A DNA stretch of 44,144 nucleotides from Capnocytophaga leadbetteri. GTDB taxonomy: Bacteria; Bacteroidota; Bacteroidia; Flavobacteriales; Flavobacteriaceae. A model generated the notes under the pieces. That model saw nothing but the letters and a program-made list of their open reading frames with translations. It made no database searches and was not told where the DNA came from. Numbering within the stretch: position 1 is the stretch's first letter; each line of letters starts with the position of its first letter. Below are positions 1-7,304 of this stretch, piece by piece. The position numbers and the translations under genes were made by a program. The stretch is taken from the NCBI RefSeq assembly GCF_003054025.1, contig NZ_QBKG01000017.1:1-44144 (forward strand). Reading direction: 5' to 3'.

Positions 1-88
1 TACTTAAGCCTTTTTTCTCTATTTCTTCTATGACAGCTCTCTTAAAGCAATCACTGTACCGAACTATCTCTGCTCGCCCTTTTGTCAT
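1..88 (-). CDS. IS3-like transposase OrfA, N-terminal part, cut by window edge
   Basis: A reverse-strand frame starts at an ATG at 88-86 and is still open at base 1, giving 29 residues. They include RYSDCFKRAVIEEIEKKG, which resembles the start of IS3-family OrfA proteins: a short basic lead, then the first helix of a helix-turn-helix. OrfA would bind the element's ends. Only the N-terminus is visible, so the IS family is a judgement from one short motif. Paired direct repeats just upstream (97-122) fit an insertion-sequence end. It could instead be another HTH protein of similar form. Confidence 0.5.
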   Translation of the reverse strand, partial: MTKGRAEIVRYSDCFKRAVIEEIEKKGLS

Positions 89-96
89 ATTTTTTT

Positions 97-122
97 CCTA
101 TTTTAGTGTAAACCTATTTTAG
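97..122. repeat. Paired 10-bp direct repeats upstream of the IS-like gene
   Basis: CCTATTTTAG occurs at 97-106 and again at 113-122, 16 bp start to start, directly upstream of the partial transposase gene. Such pairs are often transposase binding sites inside an IS terminus. The exact IS boundary cannot be fixed because the other end is outside the window. Confidence 0.45.
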
Positions 123-206
123 GATATGACAGAATTTGATGTACTGTATCCCTGAGTTAGCTATGAGTGAAATTCTTTTTATTTTGCCAATTTGCTAAAT
201 TGCTGA

Positions 207-1082
207 TTAAAATATTTTCCGCTTGTATTTCTGCCAACTGGGCGCTTCTCTATAGGCTTCACTGCAACCTATAGGTACGTATATCACCTCTATACGGTCA
301 TCGTTATAGCCAAAGTCGCCTTCTAATACGGGGGGTGTTCTACCTTTAAATATAAGTACTTTAGGACAGTTTTTACCAAAAATATATTCTCCTACAAAAG
401 TCATTTTACTGGGGAAAATAATAGAGTGCAAAAGCACACAATTATCAAAAGCATATCTATTAATAGTAAGAAGATCTAAGGGTAAGATTACTTCTCCCAA
501 CTGTTCACAGCTATCAAAGGCATCTCTACCTATTGTTTTTACTTGGCTAAGTTGCTCATCTACAGCCATATTCAAGAACGTAATCTGCTTGTTAAGCCAC
601 TGTTGTAGTACGGTGCCGTCTGCATTCAGCGCATAATCAGTAAGAGGAATATAGCTTTCTGCTGTAGAAGTAGCACTCGATTGCGTAGAGAAAGGTTGTG
701 GCTCAGTAGGCGGTATATCTGGCAGAGGAAAGTTAGACGGAGTAGGTTGATGTGCGGTACTAAATGTCTCAGAGAGGGGCGCACGCCCTTTAGGGTCTTC
801 ACCATATTGGTTTTTGCCCCTTGTACCATCTACAAATAGTAGAAGAATAGGATTATAAACAGGCAGTATAGCTAACCATCCTGTCTGATCCATATCGTGT
901 AGACGCTTCACACTTTGAGAGAAAAATATCAAAACTAAAAAAACACTAGATATGGTGCTCAACAAATTGAGTTCACCAAATATAGCAAGCAAGGAAGATC
1001 TAACGAAGTAACAAAGAATAAGAGTAATAGCAAACTCAGCTCTTCTAATGCGTCCTTCAAATGAAATGAGATTTGCAAACAT
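207..1082 (-). CDS. DUF805 membrane protein fused to a BspA-like leucine-rich repeat domain
   Basis: 291 residues. Residues 1-100 match DUF805: an opening FEGRIRRAEF, hydrophobic segments around 15-55 and 67-85, and the family motif VKRLHDMDQTGW, ending near KNQYGEDPKGR. A Pro/Ser/Thr-rich linker (about 100-145) joins it to a C-terminal domain (about 150-291) with BspA/LRR_5 features: IGRDAFDSCEQL, INRYAFDNCVLL and the closing VIYVPIGCSEAYREAPSWQKY. BspA-type repeats usually sit in surface or secreted proteins, so a membrane-anchored version may sense or bind a ligand; that is inference. No clear -7 element is visible upstream. It lies downstream of, and on the same strand as, the Sel1-repeat gene (49-bp gap). 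Confidence 0.75.
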   Translation of the reverse strand: MFANLISFEGRIRRAEFAITLILCYFVRSSLLAIFGELNLLSTISSVFLVLIFFSQSVKRLHDMDQTGWLAILPVYNPILLLFVDGTRGKNQYGEDPKGRAPLSETFSTAHQPTPSNFPLPDIPPTEPQPFSTQSSATSTAESYIPLTDYALNADGTVLQQWLNKQITFLNMAVDEQLSQVKTIGRDAFDSCEQLGEVILPLDLLTINRYAFDNCVLLHSIIFPSKMTFVGEYIFGKNCPKVLIFKGRTPPVLEGDFGYNDDRIEVIYVPIGCSEAYREAPSWQKYKRKIF

Positions 1083-1131
1083 AATATTATCTAACTAAAT
1101 AGTTACTTGTTAATAGTTAATTATCAAATGT

Positions 1132-1920
1132 TTATGGTTTTATTTTCTCTAAGTATTCACACGCCTTAGTATTATAGTTTTTGCACGACTTTTCTACCCA
1201 ATAAACAGCTCTATTCACTGATCTAGCTACCCCTTTACCGGTGAAATAGCAAAGTCCTAATAGCATCTGTGCTTCTTTATCGCCTTGTTCAGAGGCTTTT
1301 TCATACCAATAAACAGCTTTTTCGTACGATTGGTCTACACCCTTGCCCTGAAAATAGCAAGTGCCAAGGTCGCGCTGCGAGTCAATATCCCCTTGCATAG
1401 CGGCCCTTTCAAACCATAGCACAGCCAATTCATCAGACTGTTCTACACCTTTACCTCTAAAGTAAGCATAGCCTAATAAACCTTGTGCCTCAGCGTAATC
1501 TTGTTCTGCTGCTTTCTGCCACCACTCTACTGCTTTCGCATCCGACTGGGCTACCCCTTGTCCTTTGTAAAAGCAAATGCCATATTTGGTTTGCCCTTCA
1601 GCAAGCCCCTGATTAGCAGCTCTTTCAAACCATTCAGCTGCCTTAGCATACGATTGAGTAGTACCTAAGCCTTTGTAGGTGAGAAGCCCCAATTTAGTCT
1701 GTGCTTTAGCATTTCCCTTATTAGCGGCACTTTCATACCAAAGTACTGCTTTAGGATAAGATTGGGGTACATTGTTTCCTTTTTCATAGCAAAAAGCTAA
1801 GTAAGCTTGTGCATCTATATCGCCTTTGCTTGCTTTGGCTAACAGTGTTTTAATATCATCACGCTGCCCAAATGCACCCGAACAGCACAGCAAGCATAGC
1901 AGTAATGCTATCTTTTTCAT
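1132..1920 (-). CDS. Secreted Sel1-repeat (TPR-like) protein
   Basis: The start chosen is the ATG at 1920, giving 262 residues with signal peptide MKKIALLLCLLCCSGAFG; an upstream in-frame ATG at 1977 would add 19 residues that hide the signal. The mature protein is six near-perfect 36-residue Sel1-like repeats, each with a core such as AQTKLGLLTYKGLGTTQSYA followed by KAAEWFERAANQG. Sel1 repeats form alpha-solenoids that mediate protein-protein contacts, often in the periplasm. The last copy is diverged (VEKSCKNYNTKACEYLEKIKP). A matching promoter lies at 2002-2032. The partner is unknown. The 108-bp DNA repeat units could recombine and change copy number. Confidence 0.85.
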   Translation of the reverse strand: MKKIALLLCLLCCSGAFGQRDDIKTLLAKASKGDIDAQAYLAFCYEKGNNVPQSYPKAVLWYESAANKGNAKAQTKLGLLTYKGLGTTQSYAKAAEWFERAANQGLAEGQTKYGICFYKGQGVAQSDAKAVEWWQKAAEQDYAEAQGLLGYAYFRGKGVEQSDELAVLWFERAAMQGDIDSQRDLGTCYFQGKGVDQSYEKAVYWYEKASEQGDKEAQMLLGLCYFTGKGVARSVNRAVYWVEKSCKNYNTKACEYLEKIKP

Positions 1921-2001
1921 AGTATTTGTTTTAATTAAACCTCTCTCTTTCAAATTCTTAAAAAAATGTATTCTCAATTATTATTTATTTCTTTCAGGGT
2001 G

Positions 2002-2032
2002 CAAAAATACAATATTTTAATGATTTGACCAA
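2002..2032 (-). promoter_or_regulatory. Bacteroidota promoter for the Sel1-repeat gene
   Basis: Read on the reverse strand, TTG (2032-2030), 20 bases, then TATTTTTG (2009-2002), an exact TAnnTTTG. It lies 81 bp upstream of the ATG at 1920, inside the 3' tail of the transposase remnant's reading frame. Confidence 0.7.
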
Positions 2033-2170
2033 TAAAAAATAAACTTTTTTTATGAAAGCCTCAGCTTTATATATGCCTGTTTGAGGATTAGAGTTTCTTT
2101 TAATTTCTTGATTTACAGTCTTTTTAGGCAATCCTATTTCTTTTGCAATTCGAGCTTTTTTTAAATTAAT

Positions 2171-2200
2171 TTGTAGATATCCTTCTATTTTGTATCTTTG
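2171..2200 (+). promoter_or_regulatory. Possible forward promoter inside the IS30 remnant
   Basis: TTG (2171-2173), 19 bases, then TATCTTTG (2193-2200) match the Bacteroidota promoter on the forward strand. Transcription would run antisense across the transposase start codon to the hairpin at 2282-2311. On the other strand the same bases encode the conserved QRY residues, so the match may be chance. Confidence 0.35.
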
Positions 2201-2281
2201 CCCCAGTGAAATATGACTCATAATTTGTACTTTACATTTTTCAATTTCAACAGCGCAAATATGAGGATTTTTTTTCATTTG

Positions 2282-2318
2282 GCAAGGAAAAACTATATGA
2301 TTTTTCCTTGCTTTTTTT
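2282..2318 (+). terminator. Rho-independent terminator-like hairpin
   Basis: GCAAGGAAAAA (2282-2292) pairs with TTTTTCCTTGC (2301-2311), leaving an 8-base loop, followed by a run of T on the forward strand. No forward gene ends here, so it either closes a short antisense transcript from about 2207 or is left over from a gene removed by IS activity. Confidence 0.6.
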
Positions 2319-2410
2319 GTTTTTAATTTTTGCGCCCATTACGCCTGTCCCAGCCTTCCCACCACTAATATTAACACTTTTTATTAAATATCTTTCAATA
2401 ATATCTTCAG

Positions 2411-2447
2411 TATAGATTAAGTATACACTGAATATAGATTAAGTATA
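2411..2447. repeat. 15-bp direct repeat with 22-bp period
   Basis: TATAGATTAAGTATA occurs at 2411-2425 and 2433-2447. The 22-bp spacing is about two helical turns. It lies about 125-160 bp upstream of the promoter of the methyltransferase gene, in the otherwise gene-free stretch 2312-2570. It could be a pair of operators or a decayed tandem repeat. Confidence 0.6.
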
Positions 2448-2571
2448 GGAAGAGCGAAGAATCATCGTCATCAAATCGATAACAAAACGAGTAAAACATT
2501 GCAAATAATACAATTCTCCCCCTCTAATGCATAATTTGCTTTAACATATAGGTTAATTGACAAATTATTAC

Positions 2572-2579
2572 TACTTTTG
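2572..2579 (+). promoter_or_regulatory. -7 element for the methyltransferase gene
   Basis: TACTTTTG is an exact TAnnTTTG 25 bp before the ATG at 2605. No TTG sits at the usual distance. The element rules out translation starts at or before 2579. Confidence 0.6.
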
Positions 2580-2604
2580 CAGCGTAAAACAAAATATACA
2601 TATA

Positions 2605-3345
2605 ATGAAAGATATATCAAAAATATTAAAATCTGATATAAAAATAGAGAATTTAAAACAGGAAAATGGCATTCTGTGCTGTATGAACGACCTTTTTATC
2701 AGTGGAGATAATCAAAAATATATGAAAATGTATGATTGGATGTCTTTTTTCTATGATTTTGGAGAAAAATGGATAGGAAAACTCAAATATGGCAACGCTA
2801 TTGACCGTTTGCGTACTGAATTAATGAGTCGTTTAGAGTGGAAAAATAACATTTCGGTACTTTATGTTTCCATAGGCACAGGGGCTGACTTGCGTTATAT
2901 ACCACAAGAGATAGACCTGAAAACGATAGAACTTATAGGGGCTGACATCTCAATGGGGATGCTCAAAAGATGTAAAAAAGAGTGGCAAAAGAAAACAAAT
3001 CTTACGCTTGTACAGTGCCCTGCCGAAGAATTACCTTTTGCCGATAATACTTTTGATATTGTTTTTCACAACGGAGGCATCAATTTTTTCAACGACAAAG
3101 CTCTTGCTATAAGCGAAATGCTCAGAGTTGCCAAAATAGGAAGCAAACTCCTTATCGCTGACGAAACAGCCGACTTTGTTGAAAGTCAGTACAAAAAAAG
3201 CCTCTTCTCCAAATCCTATTTTAAAGACAAAACAGTCGATTTAAACGCTATAGAACAATGTATCCCTACTTCAGTAACTGAAAAGAAAACAGAATTGTTC
3301 TGGGATAATAAATTTTATAGTATTACTTTTAGAAAACCTATGTGA
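2605..3345 (+). CDS. Class I SAM-dependent methyltransferase
   Basis: 246 residues from the ATG at 2605; an in-frame ATG at 2557 lies upstream of the -7 element and is rejected. The fold is that of UbiE/MenG-type methyltransferases. SAM motif I is VLYVSIGTGADLRYIP (about 85-100), the acidic motif II is ELIGADIS (109-116), motif III is around CPAEELPFADNTFDIVFH (138-155), and a post-motif helix LRVAKIGSKLLIADE follows. The substrate is not evident. An N-terminal 80-residue extension with two adjacent cysteines (CC at 25-26) precedes the core. It stands alone between IS debris and the AlkD-like gene. Confidence 0.8.
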   Translation: MKDISKILKSDIKIENLKQENGILCCMNDLFISGDNQKYMKMYDWMSFFYDFGEKWIGKLKYGNAIDRLRTELMSRLEWKNNISVLYVSIGTGADLRYIPQEIDLKTIELIGADISMGMLKRCKKEWQKKTNLTLVQCPAEELPFADNTFDIVFHNGGINFFNDKALAISEMLRVAKIGSKLLIADETADFVESQYKKSLFSKSYFKDKTVDLNAIEQCIPTSVTEKKTELFWDNKFYSITFRKPM

Positions 3346-3393
3346 GCGTGATGTAACGGAGTATTCTCCCCTTTCAGAGTATAAAAACTAATT

Positions 3394-4080
3394 ATGATAA
3401 CACAAAAACTAATAGCCTTAGCCGATGCTCCCTATCGCGATTTTACCGCTGGTCTTATCCCTACTGTCGATAAGGCACGTATTATAGGGGTACGCACCCC
3501 TGCTATGCGCACGTTGGCTAAAGAATTGCTAAAAAACGAATCTGAAAAAGCAATGGCTTTCTTAGAAGAGTTGCCGCATTATTACTACGAAGAAAACAAT
3601 TTGCACGCTTTTATAATAGCAGAATTAAAAGATTTTGAGCAAGTAATGAAGTATACCGAACGCTTTTTGCCTTATATCGACAATTGGGCTACTTGCGATA
3701 CATTTGCGCCTAAAATCTTTCTCAAATACCCTGAAGAAACGCTCGCCTATGTACAAAAATGGTTAGCAAGCGCCGATACTTACACAGTGCGTTATGGTAT
3801 AGGGATATTGCTATCCAACTATTTAGACGAGCACTTCAATCCTGTACACCTGGAATGGGTTACCGCTATTGAATCTGATGAATATTATATAAATATGATG
3901 ATAGCGTGGTACTTAGCAACTGCTCTGGCAAAGCAATACGAGGCAACGTTGCCTTACTTAGAAGCAAAAAGACTCGCGCCTTTTGTACAAAATAAGAGTA
4001 TACAAAAGGCGAGAGAGAGTAAACGTATCACCCCAGAAATAAAGGAGTATTTGCTAACGCTTAAGGTTCAAAAAAGCTAA
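3394..4080 (+). CDS. AlkD-like DNA alkylation repair glycosylase
   Basis: 228 residues, the size of AlkD HEAT-repeat glycosylases, which excise N3- and N7-alkylpurines without base flipping. The residues that define Bacillus cereus AlkD (Trp109, Asp113, Arg148, Trp187) have clear counterparts: W98 and D102 in YIDNWATCD, R133 in TVRYGIGILL and W172 in NMMIAWYLA. The W-D spacing (4) and R-W spacing (39) agree with the known enzyme. It should therefore be active. Its 3' end overlaps the convergent rsmD by 20 bp. An AlkC-like relative lies at 5673-6494. Confidence 0.88.
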   Translation: MITQKLIALADAPYRDFTAGLIPTVDKARIIGVRTPAMRTLAKELLKNESEKAMAFLEELPHYYYEENNLHAFIIAELKDFEQVMKYTERFLPYIDNWATCDTFAPKIFLKYPEETLAYVQKWLASADTYTVRYGIGILLSNYLDEHFNPVHLEWVTAIESDEYYINMMIAWYLATALAKQYEATLPYLEAKRLAPFVQNKSIQKARESKRITPEIKEYLLTLKVQKS

Positions 4081-4597
4081 ACACACAGCCACCATATCGC
4101 TTAGCTACCACAAAATGGGGTAATTCTGAAAGGTCTGTGCGAGTAGAGTGCTCTATGATAAGCGTACCATTAGGTCTAAGAAGAGCGTTGTCAAATACAA
4201 GTTCTGCTATAGCAGCGAACTTTTCTGCGGGGAACTCGTATGGTGGGTCAGCAAATACCACATCAAACTGCTGCGAGGTACGTTTTAGGTATTCATATAC
4301 ATCGGCTTTAAGTGCTGTGATAGGGTAGTCAAGTTCGCGTGCCGTCTTGCTGATAAACTGTACACAGCCACTGTGGCTATCAATCGCTATCACGGCAGGG
4401 CACCCCCTACTAGCAAACTCATAGCTTATATTACCCGTACCGGCAAAGAGGTCAAGCACCGAAAGCTCGTCAAAATAATAATCGTTATTAAGGATATTAA
4501 ACAGTGCCTCCTTAGCAAAGTCGGTAGTAGGGCGTACCGGCAATTTAGCAGGGGCAATGAGTTGTTTTCCTTTGTTCTTTCCTGATATAATTCGCAT
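4061..4597 (-). CDS. rsmD: 16S rRNA (guanine966-N2)-methyltransferase RsmD
   Basis: The start chosen is the ATG at 4597, giving 178 residues beginning MRIISGKNKGKQL, the normal RsmD N-terminus; an in-frame extension to 4681 crosses the divergent lgt promoter and is rejected. RsmD methylates G966 of 16S rRNA on the assembled 30S particle. Visible motifs are VRPTTDFAKEALFNIL (21-36), SAM motif I VLDLFAGTGNISYEFASRG (47-65) and the catalytic DPPY (117-120). Convergent overlap with the AlkD-like gene means the two mRNAs share antisense 3' ends. Confidence 0.93.
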   Translation of the reverse strand: MRIISGKNKGKQLIAPAKLPVRPTTDFAKEALFNILNNDYYFDELSVLDLFAGTGNISYEFASRGCPAVIAIDSHSGCVQFISKTARELDYPITALKADVYEYLKRTSQQFDVVFADPPYEFPAEKFAAIAELVFDNALLRPNGTLIIEHSTRTDLSELPHFVVAKRYGGCVFSFFEP

Positions 4598-4616
4598 AGA
4601 TATAATATATAGGCGA

Positions 4617-4624
4617 CAAAAATA
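4617..4624 (-). promoter_or_regulatory. -7 element for rsmD
   Basis: Reverse-strand TATTTTTG, 19 bp upstream of the ATG at 4597. No TTG at the standard spacing. It lies back to back with the lgt promoter. Confidence 0.5.
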
Positions 4625-4642
4625 GTAAAAAAACACGAATGT

Positions 4643-4673
4643 TTGCACATTACAATAAATAATTGTACTTTTG
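4643..4673 (+). promoter_or_regulatory. Promoter of lgt
   Basis: TTG (4643-4645), 20 bases, TACTTTTG (4666-4673), 23 bp before the lgt ATG. It matches the Bacteroidota consensus. Confidence 0.75.
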
Positions 4674-4696
4674 CCAATCAAAAAAATTAAACACTG

Positions 4697-5635
4697 ATGG
4701 TTGCTTTAAATTTTATATGGAACTCTAATGAGATTCTTGCTTCTTTTGGTACTTTCCAACTCCGTTACTACAGCTTGATGTTTATTGTAGCGTTTAGCTT
4801 GGGTTGGTATCTCACCAAAAAAATATACCTAAACGAAGGCAAGACCGTACAACAACTCGATACTTTGTTTGTCTATACCGCCATAGCTACTTTAGTAGGC
4901 GCGCGTTTAGGCGATTGCTTTTTCTATAATTGGGATTATTTCAAAGACCATTTATTAGAAATCTTCTTACCAATCAAAGAGAAACCTGATGGAGGTTGGC
5001 AGCTAACGGGCTTTTCAGGCTTAGCGAGTCACGGAGCGGCAGTAGGTATTATCATAGCAATGCTGCTATACGTGCGCAAATATAGAGACATTAAGCTCTC
5101 GTGGATATTAGACCGTGTAGTAATTCCTATCACTATAGGCGGAATGTTCGTGCGCTTTGGCAACTTTTTTAACTCTGAAATTAACGGAAAGATAGTAAGC
5201 GACCAGTATCCTTTGGGGGTAAAATTCGTGCAAAATGGTATGCTCTCACCTCAGAGAGCTATGGCACTCACCGAGCAAACAGATGCACAAGAGGCGTACA
5301 AGCTCATCACCCACGACCCGCGTTTTGCTGAAGTGTTAGCCTCTATCCCCTACCAACACCCAGCCCAACTATACGAGGCATTTGGCTACTTCTGTCTATT
5401 TTGGGTACTGTGGTATGTCTATTGGAAAACTGATAAAAAAGAGCAACCTTATTTCATCTTCGGACTTTTCTTAGTACTGCTGTGGAGCATACGTTTTGCT
5501 GTAGAGTTCGTAAAGGAGAGTCAAGGAGGTTTTGAAAGCACTTTGGGGCTACTCTCTACCGGACAATGGCTCAGTGTACCGTTTATTATAGCAGGTTTTT
5601 ATTTATTATTTAGAAAAAAAGTCTCAAAACTTTAA
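4697..5635 (+). CDS. lgt: Prolipoprotein diacylglyceryl transferase Lgt
   Basis: 312 residues, several transmembrane helices. Lgt moves diacylglyceryl from phosphatidylglycerol to the lipobox cysteine of prolipoproteins in the inner membrane. The family signature is clear: R153, N156 and E161 in FVRFGNFFNSEINGK, plus H112 in SGLASHGAAVG. A loop of about 30 extra residues (roughly 180-210, QRAMALTEQTDAQEAYKLI) is typical of Bacteroidota versions. Several clients appear in this window (lipoproteins at 10630, 12765 and 20341). It has its own promoter; the AlkC-like gene follows after 37 bp. Confidence 0.95.
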   Translation: MVALNFIWNSNEILASFGTFQLRYYSLMFIVAFSLGWYLTKKIYLNEGKTVQQLDTLFVYTAIATLVGARLGDCFFYNWDYFKDHLLEIFLPIKEKPDGGWQLTGFSGLASHGAAVGIIIAMLLYVRKYRDIKLSWILDRVVIPITIGGMFVRFGNFFNSEINGKIVSDQYPLGVKFVQNGMLSPQRAMALTEQTDAQEAYKLITHDPRFAEVLASIPYQHPAQLYEAFGYFCLFWVLWYVYWKTDKKEQPYFIFGLFLVLLWSIRFAVEFVKESQGGFESTLGLLSTGQWLSVPFIIAGFYLLFRKKVSKL

Positions 5636-5672
5636 TCTATTGCTTTTTGTAATTTGTGTCTAATAACAAATA

Positions 5673-6494
5673 ATGAATATAGAAGCTATCAAAAACAGAA
5701 AAGGAGCTCAAAAGGCTGCAGATATTCCTTCCGAAGTACTTTTACTATTAAATACGGGGACTATAGAAACAGTAAACCTTACTGAATGGTTGGCTATAGA
5801 CCATTCACAGCTGGTAAAATCTGTTTTTCCTACTTTAGGGATTGATAAAAATATCATTGAAGAGTTAGTTTGCCAAATCAATCAGCAAAAGAAACCTTCT
5901 ACAATGAATACTATTAGGCTCATAGGAGCATTGTTATACGAAAAATATACAAATACTAACCTGTATGAGCCTTTATTTGAGCAACTCAGCAATCACTTAT
6001 CCGATTCTGTGCGCTGTTATGCTTGCTATTTAGTAGCTTTGCATACCGATATACCCCTGAAAGACAAGTTACACAAATTAAAACCCTTAGTAGCTGATAG
6101 CCATTTTGGTGTTCGTGAGATAATCTGGATGGCGTTACGCCCCGAAATGAGCAAGTATTTAGATTTTTCAATCGCTTTTCTCTCTGATTGGGCAGAAAGT
6201 GAAGATGAAAATATACGCAGGTTTAGTACAGAAGCCTTGCGTCCGCGGGGTGTTTGGTGTGCCCATATAGAAGCCTTGAAAGAAAAGCCAGAACAGTATT
6301 TGCCCATATTAGATAAATTGAAAACTGATAAAGCAAAGTATGTACAAGATAGCGTAGGAAACTGGCTGAACGATGCCAGCAAAACCCGCCCCGATTTTGT
6401 AGTAGCACTATGTGAGCGTTGGGAAAGCGAAAGTCCTACCAAAGAAACCAAGTATATTGTAAAAAAAGCACTGAGAACCCTTGCCTCTAAATAA
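5673..6494 (+). CDS. AlkC-like HEAT-repeat DNA alkylation repair protein
   Basis: 273 residues, all helical, with HEAT-like repeats. The segment NIRRFSTEALRPRGVW followed by LPILDKLKTD, YVQDSVGNWLNDASK and a C-terminal W parallels the AlkC family, in which a conserved RR-E-RPR motif and an SVxNxLNDxxK motif line the DNA-binding face. AlkC removes 3-methyladenine. The N-terminus (1-60) does not match what I know of AlkC and may be lineage-specific. It sits 37 bp after lgt. Assignment rests on motif similarity; another HEAT-repeat function remains possible. Confidence 0.7.
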   Translation: MNIEAIKNRKGAQKAADIPSEVLLLLNTGTIETVNLTEWLAIDHSQLVKSVFPTLGIDKNIIEELVCQINQQKKPSTMNTIRLIGALLYEKYTNTNLYEPLFEQLSNHLSDSVRCYACYLVALHTDIPLKDKLHKLKPLVADSHFGVREIIWMALRPEMSKYLDFSIAFLSDWAESEDENIRRFSTEALRPRGVWCAHIEALKEKPEQYLPILDKLKTDKAKYVQDSVGNWLNDASKTRPDFVVALCERWESESPTKETKYIVKKALRTLASK

Positions 6495-6532
6495 CATAAA
6501 CCTTTTTTACCTACGATAGTACTATAGATATT

Positions 6533-7246
6533 ATGACCACAAACCAATACAATCAACCTATAGGGGAGGCTTTACCTAATTTTTCATTAGGAGAGATGCC
6601 TGCTATAAAGGTATTAGAAGGGGTATATTGCCGATTGGAGCACCTCTCTGCAGAAAAACATTTAGACGACTTATCTGAGTTCTATTTAGAAGCTAATACA
6701 AATCCTGCAGATTGGACGTATCTATTTCTATCTCCTTTGAAAGATAAAGAGGAGTTACGCACTTTACTCACTAAACAAGAAGCTTCTGCGGACCCTTACT
6801 ATTTTTCTATTGTTAGCAAGGAAACCGGAAAAGCTATCGGAACGCTTTCGCTAATGCGTATAGAACCCAAATACAGAGTGATAGAAGTAGGTGCTGTTAC
6901 CTATTCCAATGCCTTAAAACATACACGAATAGCCACTGAGGCGCAGTATCTATTAGCTAAATACGTATTTGAGACCCTCCAATATAGGCGTTACGAATGG
7001 AAATGCGATAGCCTTAATATGCCGTCACGCCGTGCTGCTGAGCGCTTAGGGTTCGTCTATGAAGGAATATTCAGGCAAGCAGTTGTTTACAAAGGGCGTT
7101 CACGCGATACAGCTTGGTTTTCTATGATTGATAAAGAGTGGGCTCACAACAAACGCTCCTTTGAACGATGGCTTTCTAAGGATAATTTTGACTCTCAAGG
7201 CAAACAGAAACAATCCTTACAAACAATTAGGCAATTAGCAAATTAA
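6533..7246 (+). CDS. GNAT N-acetyltransferase, RimJ/RimL type
   Basis: 237 residues. The fold order is that of RimJ/RimL-like GNATs: a receptor strand region near VYCRLEHLS (about 31-39), the beta4 segment GKAIGTLSLMRIEPKYRVIEVG (about 100-120), the acetyl-CoA helix TRIATEAQYLLAKYVFETL (about 131-149), and the C-terminal SRRAAERLGFVYEGIFRQA typical of the group. These enzymes acetylate N-terminal alanines of ribosomal proteins or other amines; the substrate is not clear here. The last codons (IRQLAN) come from an intergenic repeat of the AATTAGC type. Confidence 0.85.
   Translation: MTTNQYNQPIGEALPNFSLGEMPAIKVLEGVYCRLEHLSAEKHLDDLSEFYLEANTNPADWTYLFLSPLKDKEELRTLLTKQEASADPYYFSIVSKETGKAIGTLSLMRIEPKYRVIEVGAVTYSNALKHTRIATEAQYLLAKYVFETLQYRRYEWKCDSLNMPSRRAAERLGFVYEGIFRQAVVYKGRSRDTAWFSMIDKEWAHNKRSFERWLSKDNFDSQGKQKQSLQTIRQLAN
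7224..7246. repeat. AATTAGC-type 8-bp repeat at the 3' end of the GNAT gene
   Basis: The bases CAATTAGG, CAATTAGC and AAATTAA form a short run of the family seen also at 7813-7840, 8353-8370, 12713-12752 and 43217-43262. It encodes the final residues and stop of the GNAT. Confidence 0.6.
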
Positions 7247-7304
7247 CGCTATTTAATTATTTGTAGGTTTTATAACATTAATTCAAAATTCAAAATTAGT
7301 AAAA

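Larger units (their letters stand above)
1994..2221 (-). pseudogene. Truncated IS30-type transposase (N-terminal HTH only)
   Basis: From the ATG at 2221, about 55 residues resemble the IS30-family N-terminal helix-turn-helix: MSHISLGQRYKIEGYLQI, then IAKEIGLPKKTVNQEIKRN and a GIYKAEA segment. The frame then runs into unrelated AT-rich sequence (KKVYFLLVKSLKYCIFAP) and stops inside the promoter of the Sel1 gene. Full IS30 transposases are over 300 residues with a DDE catalytic domain, which is absent here. It is therefore a dead fragment. An extension to an ATG at 2278 is possible but lies upstream of the conserved start. Confidence 0.7.

Noticed and set aside
2557-2604. Earlier ATG for the methyltransferase
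   Set aside because: The -7 element at 2572-2579 falls inside it.
6026-6556. Reverse-strand open frame of 176 codons
   Set aside because: It lies wholly antisense to the AlkC-like gene and the start of the GNAT gene, has no family resemblance and no promoter.
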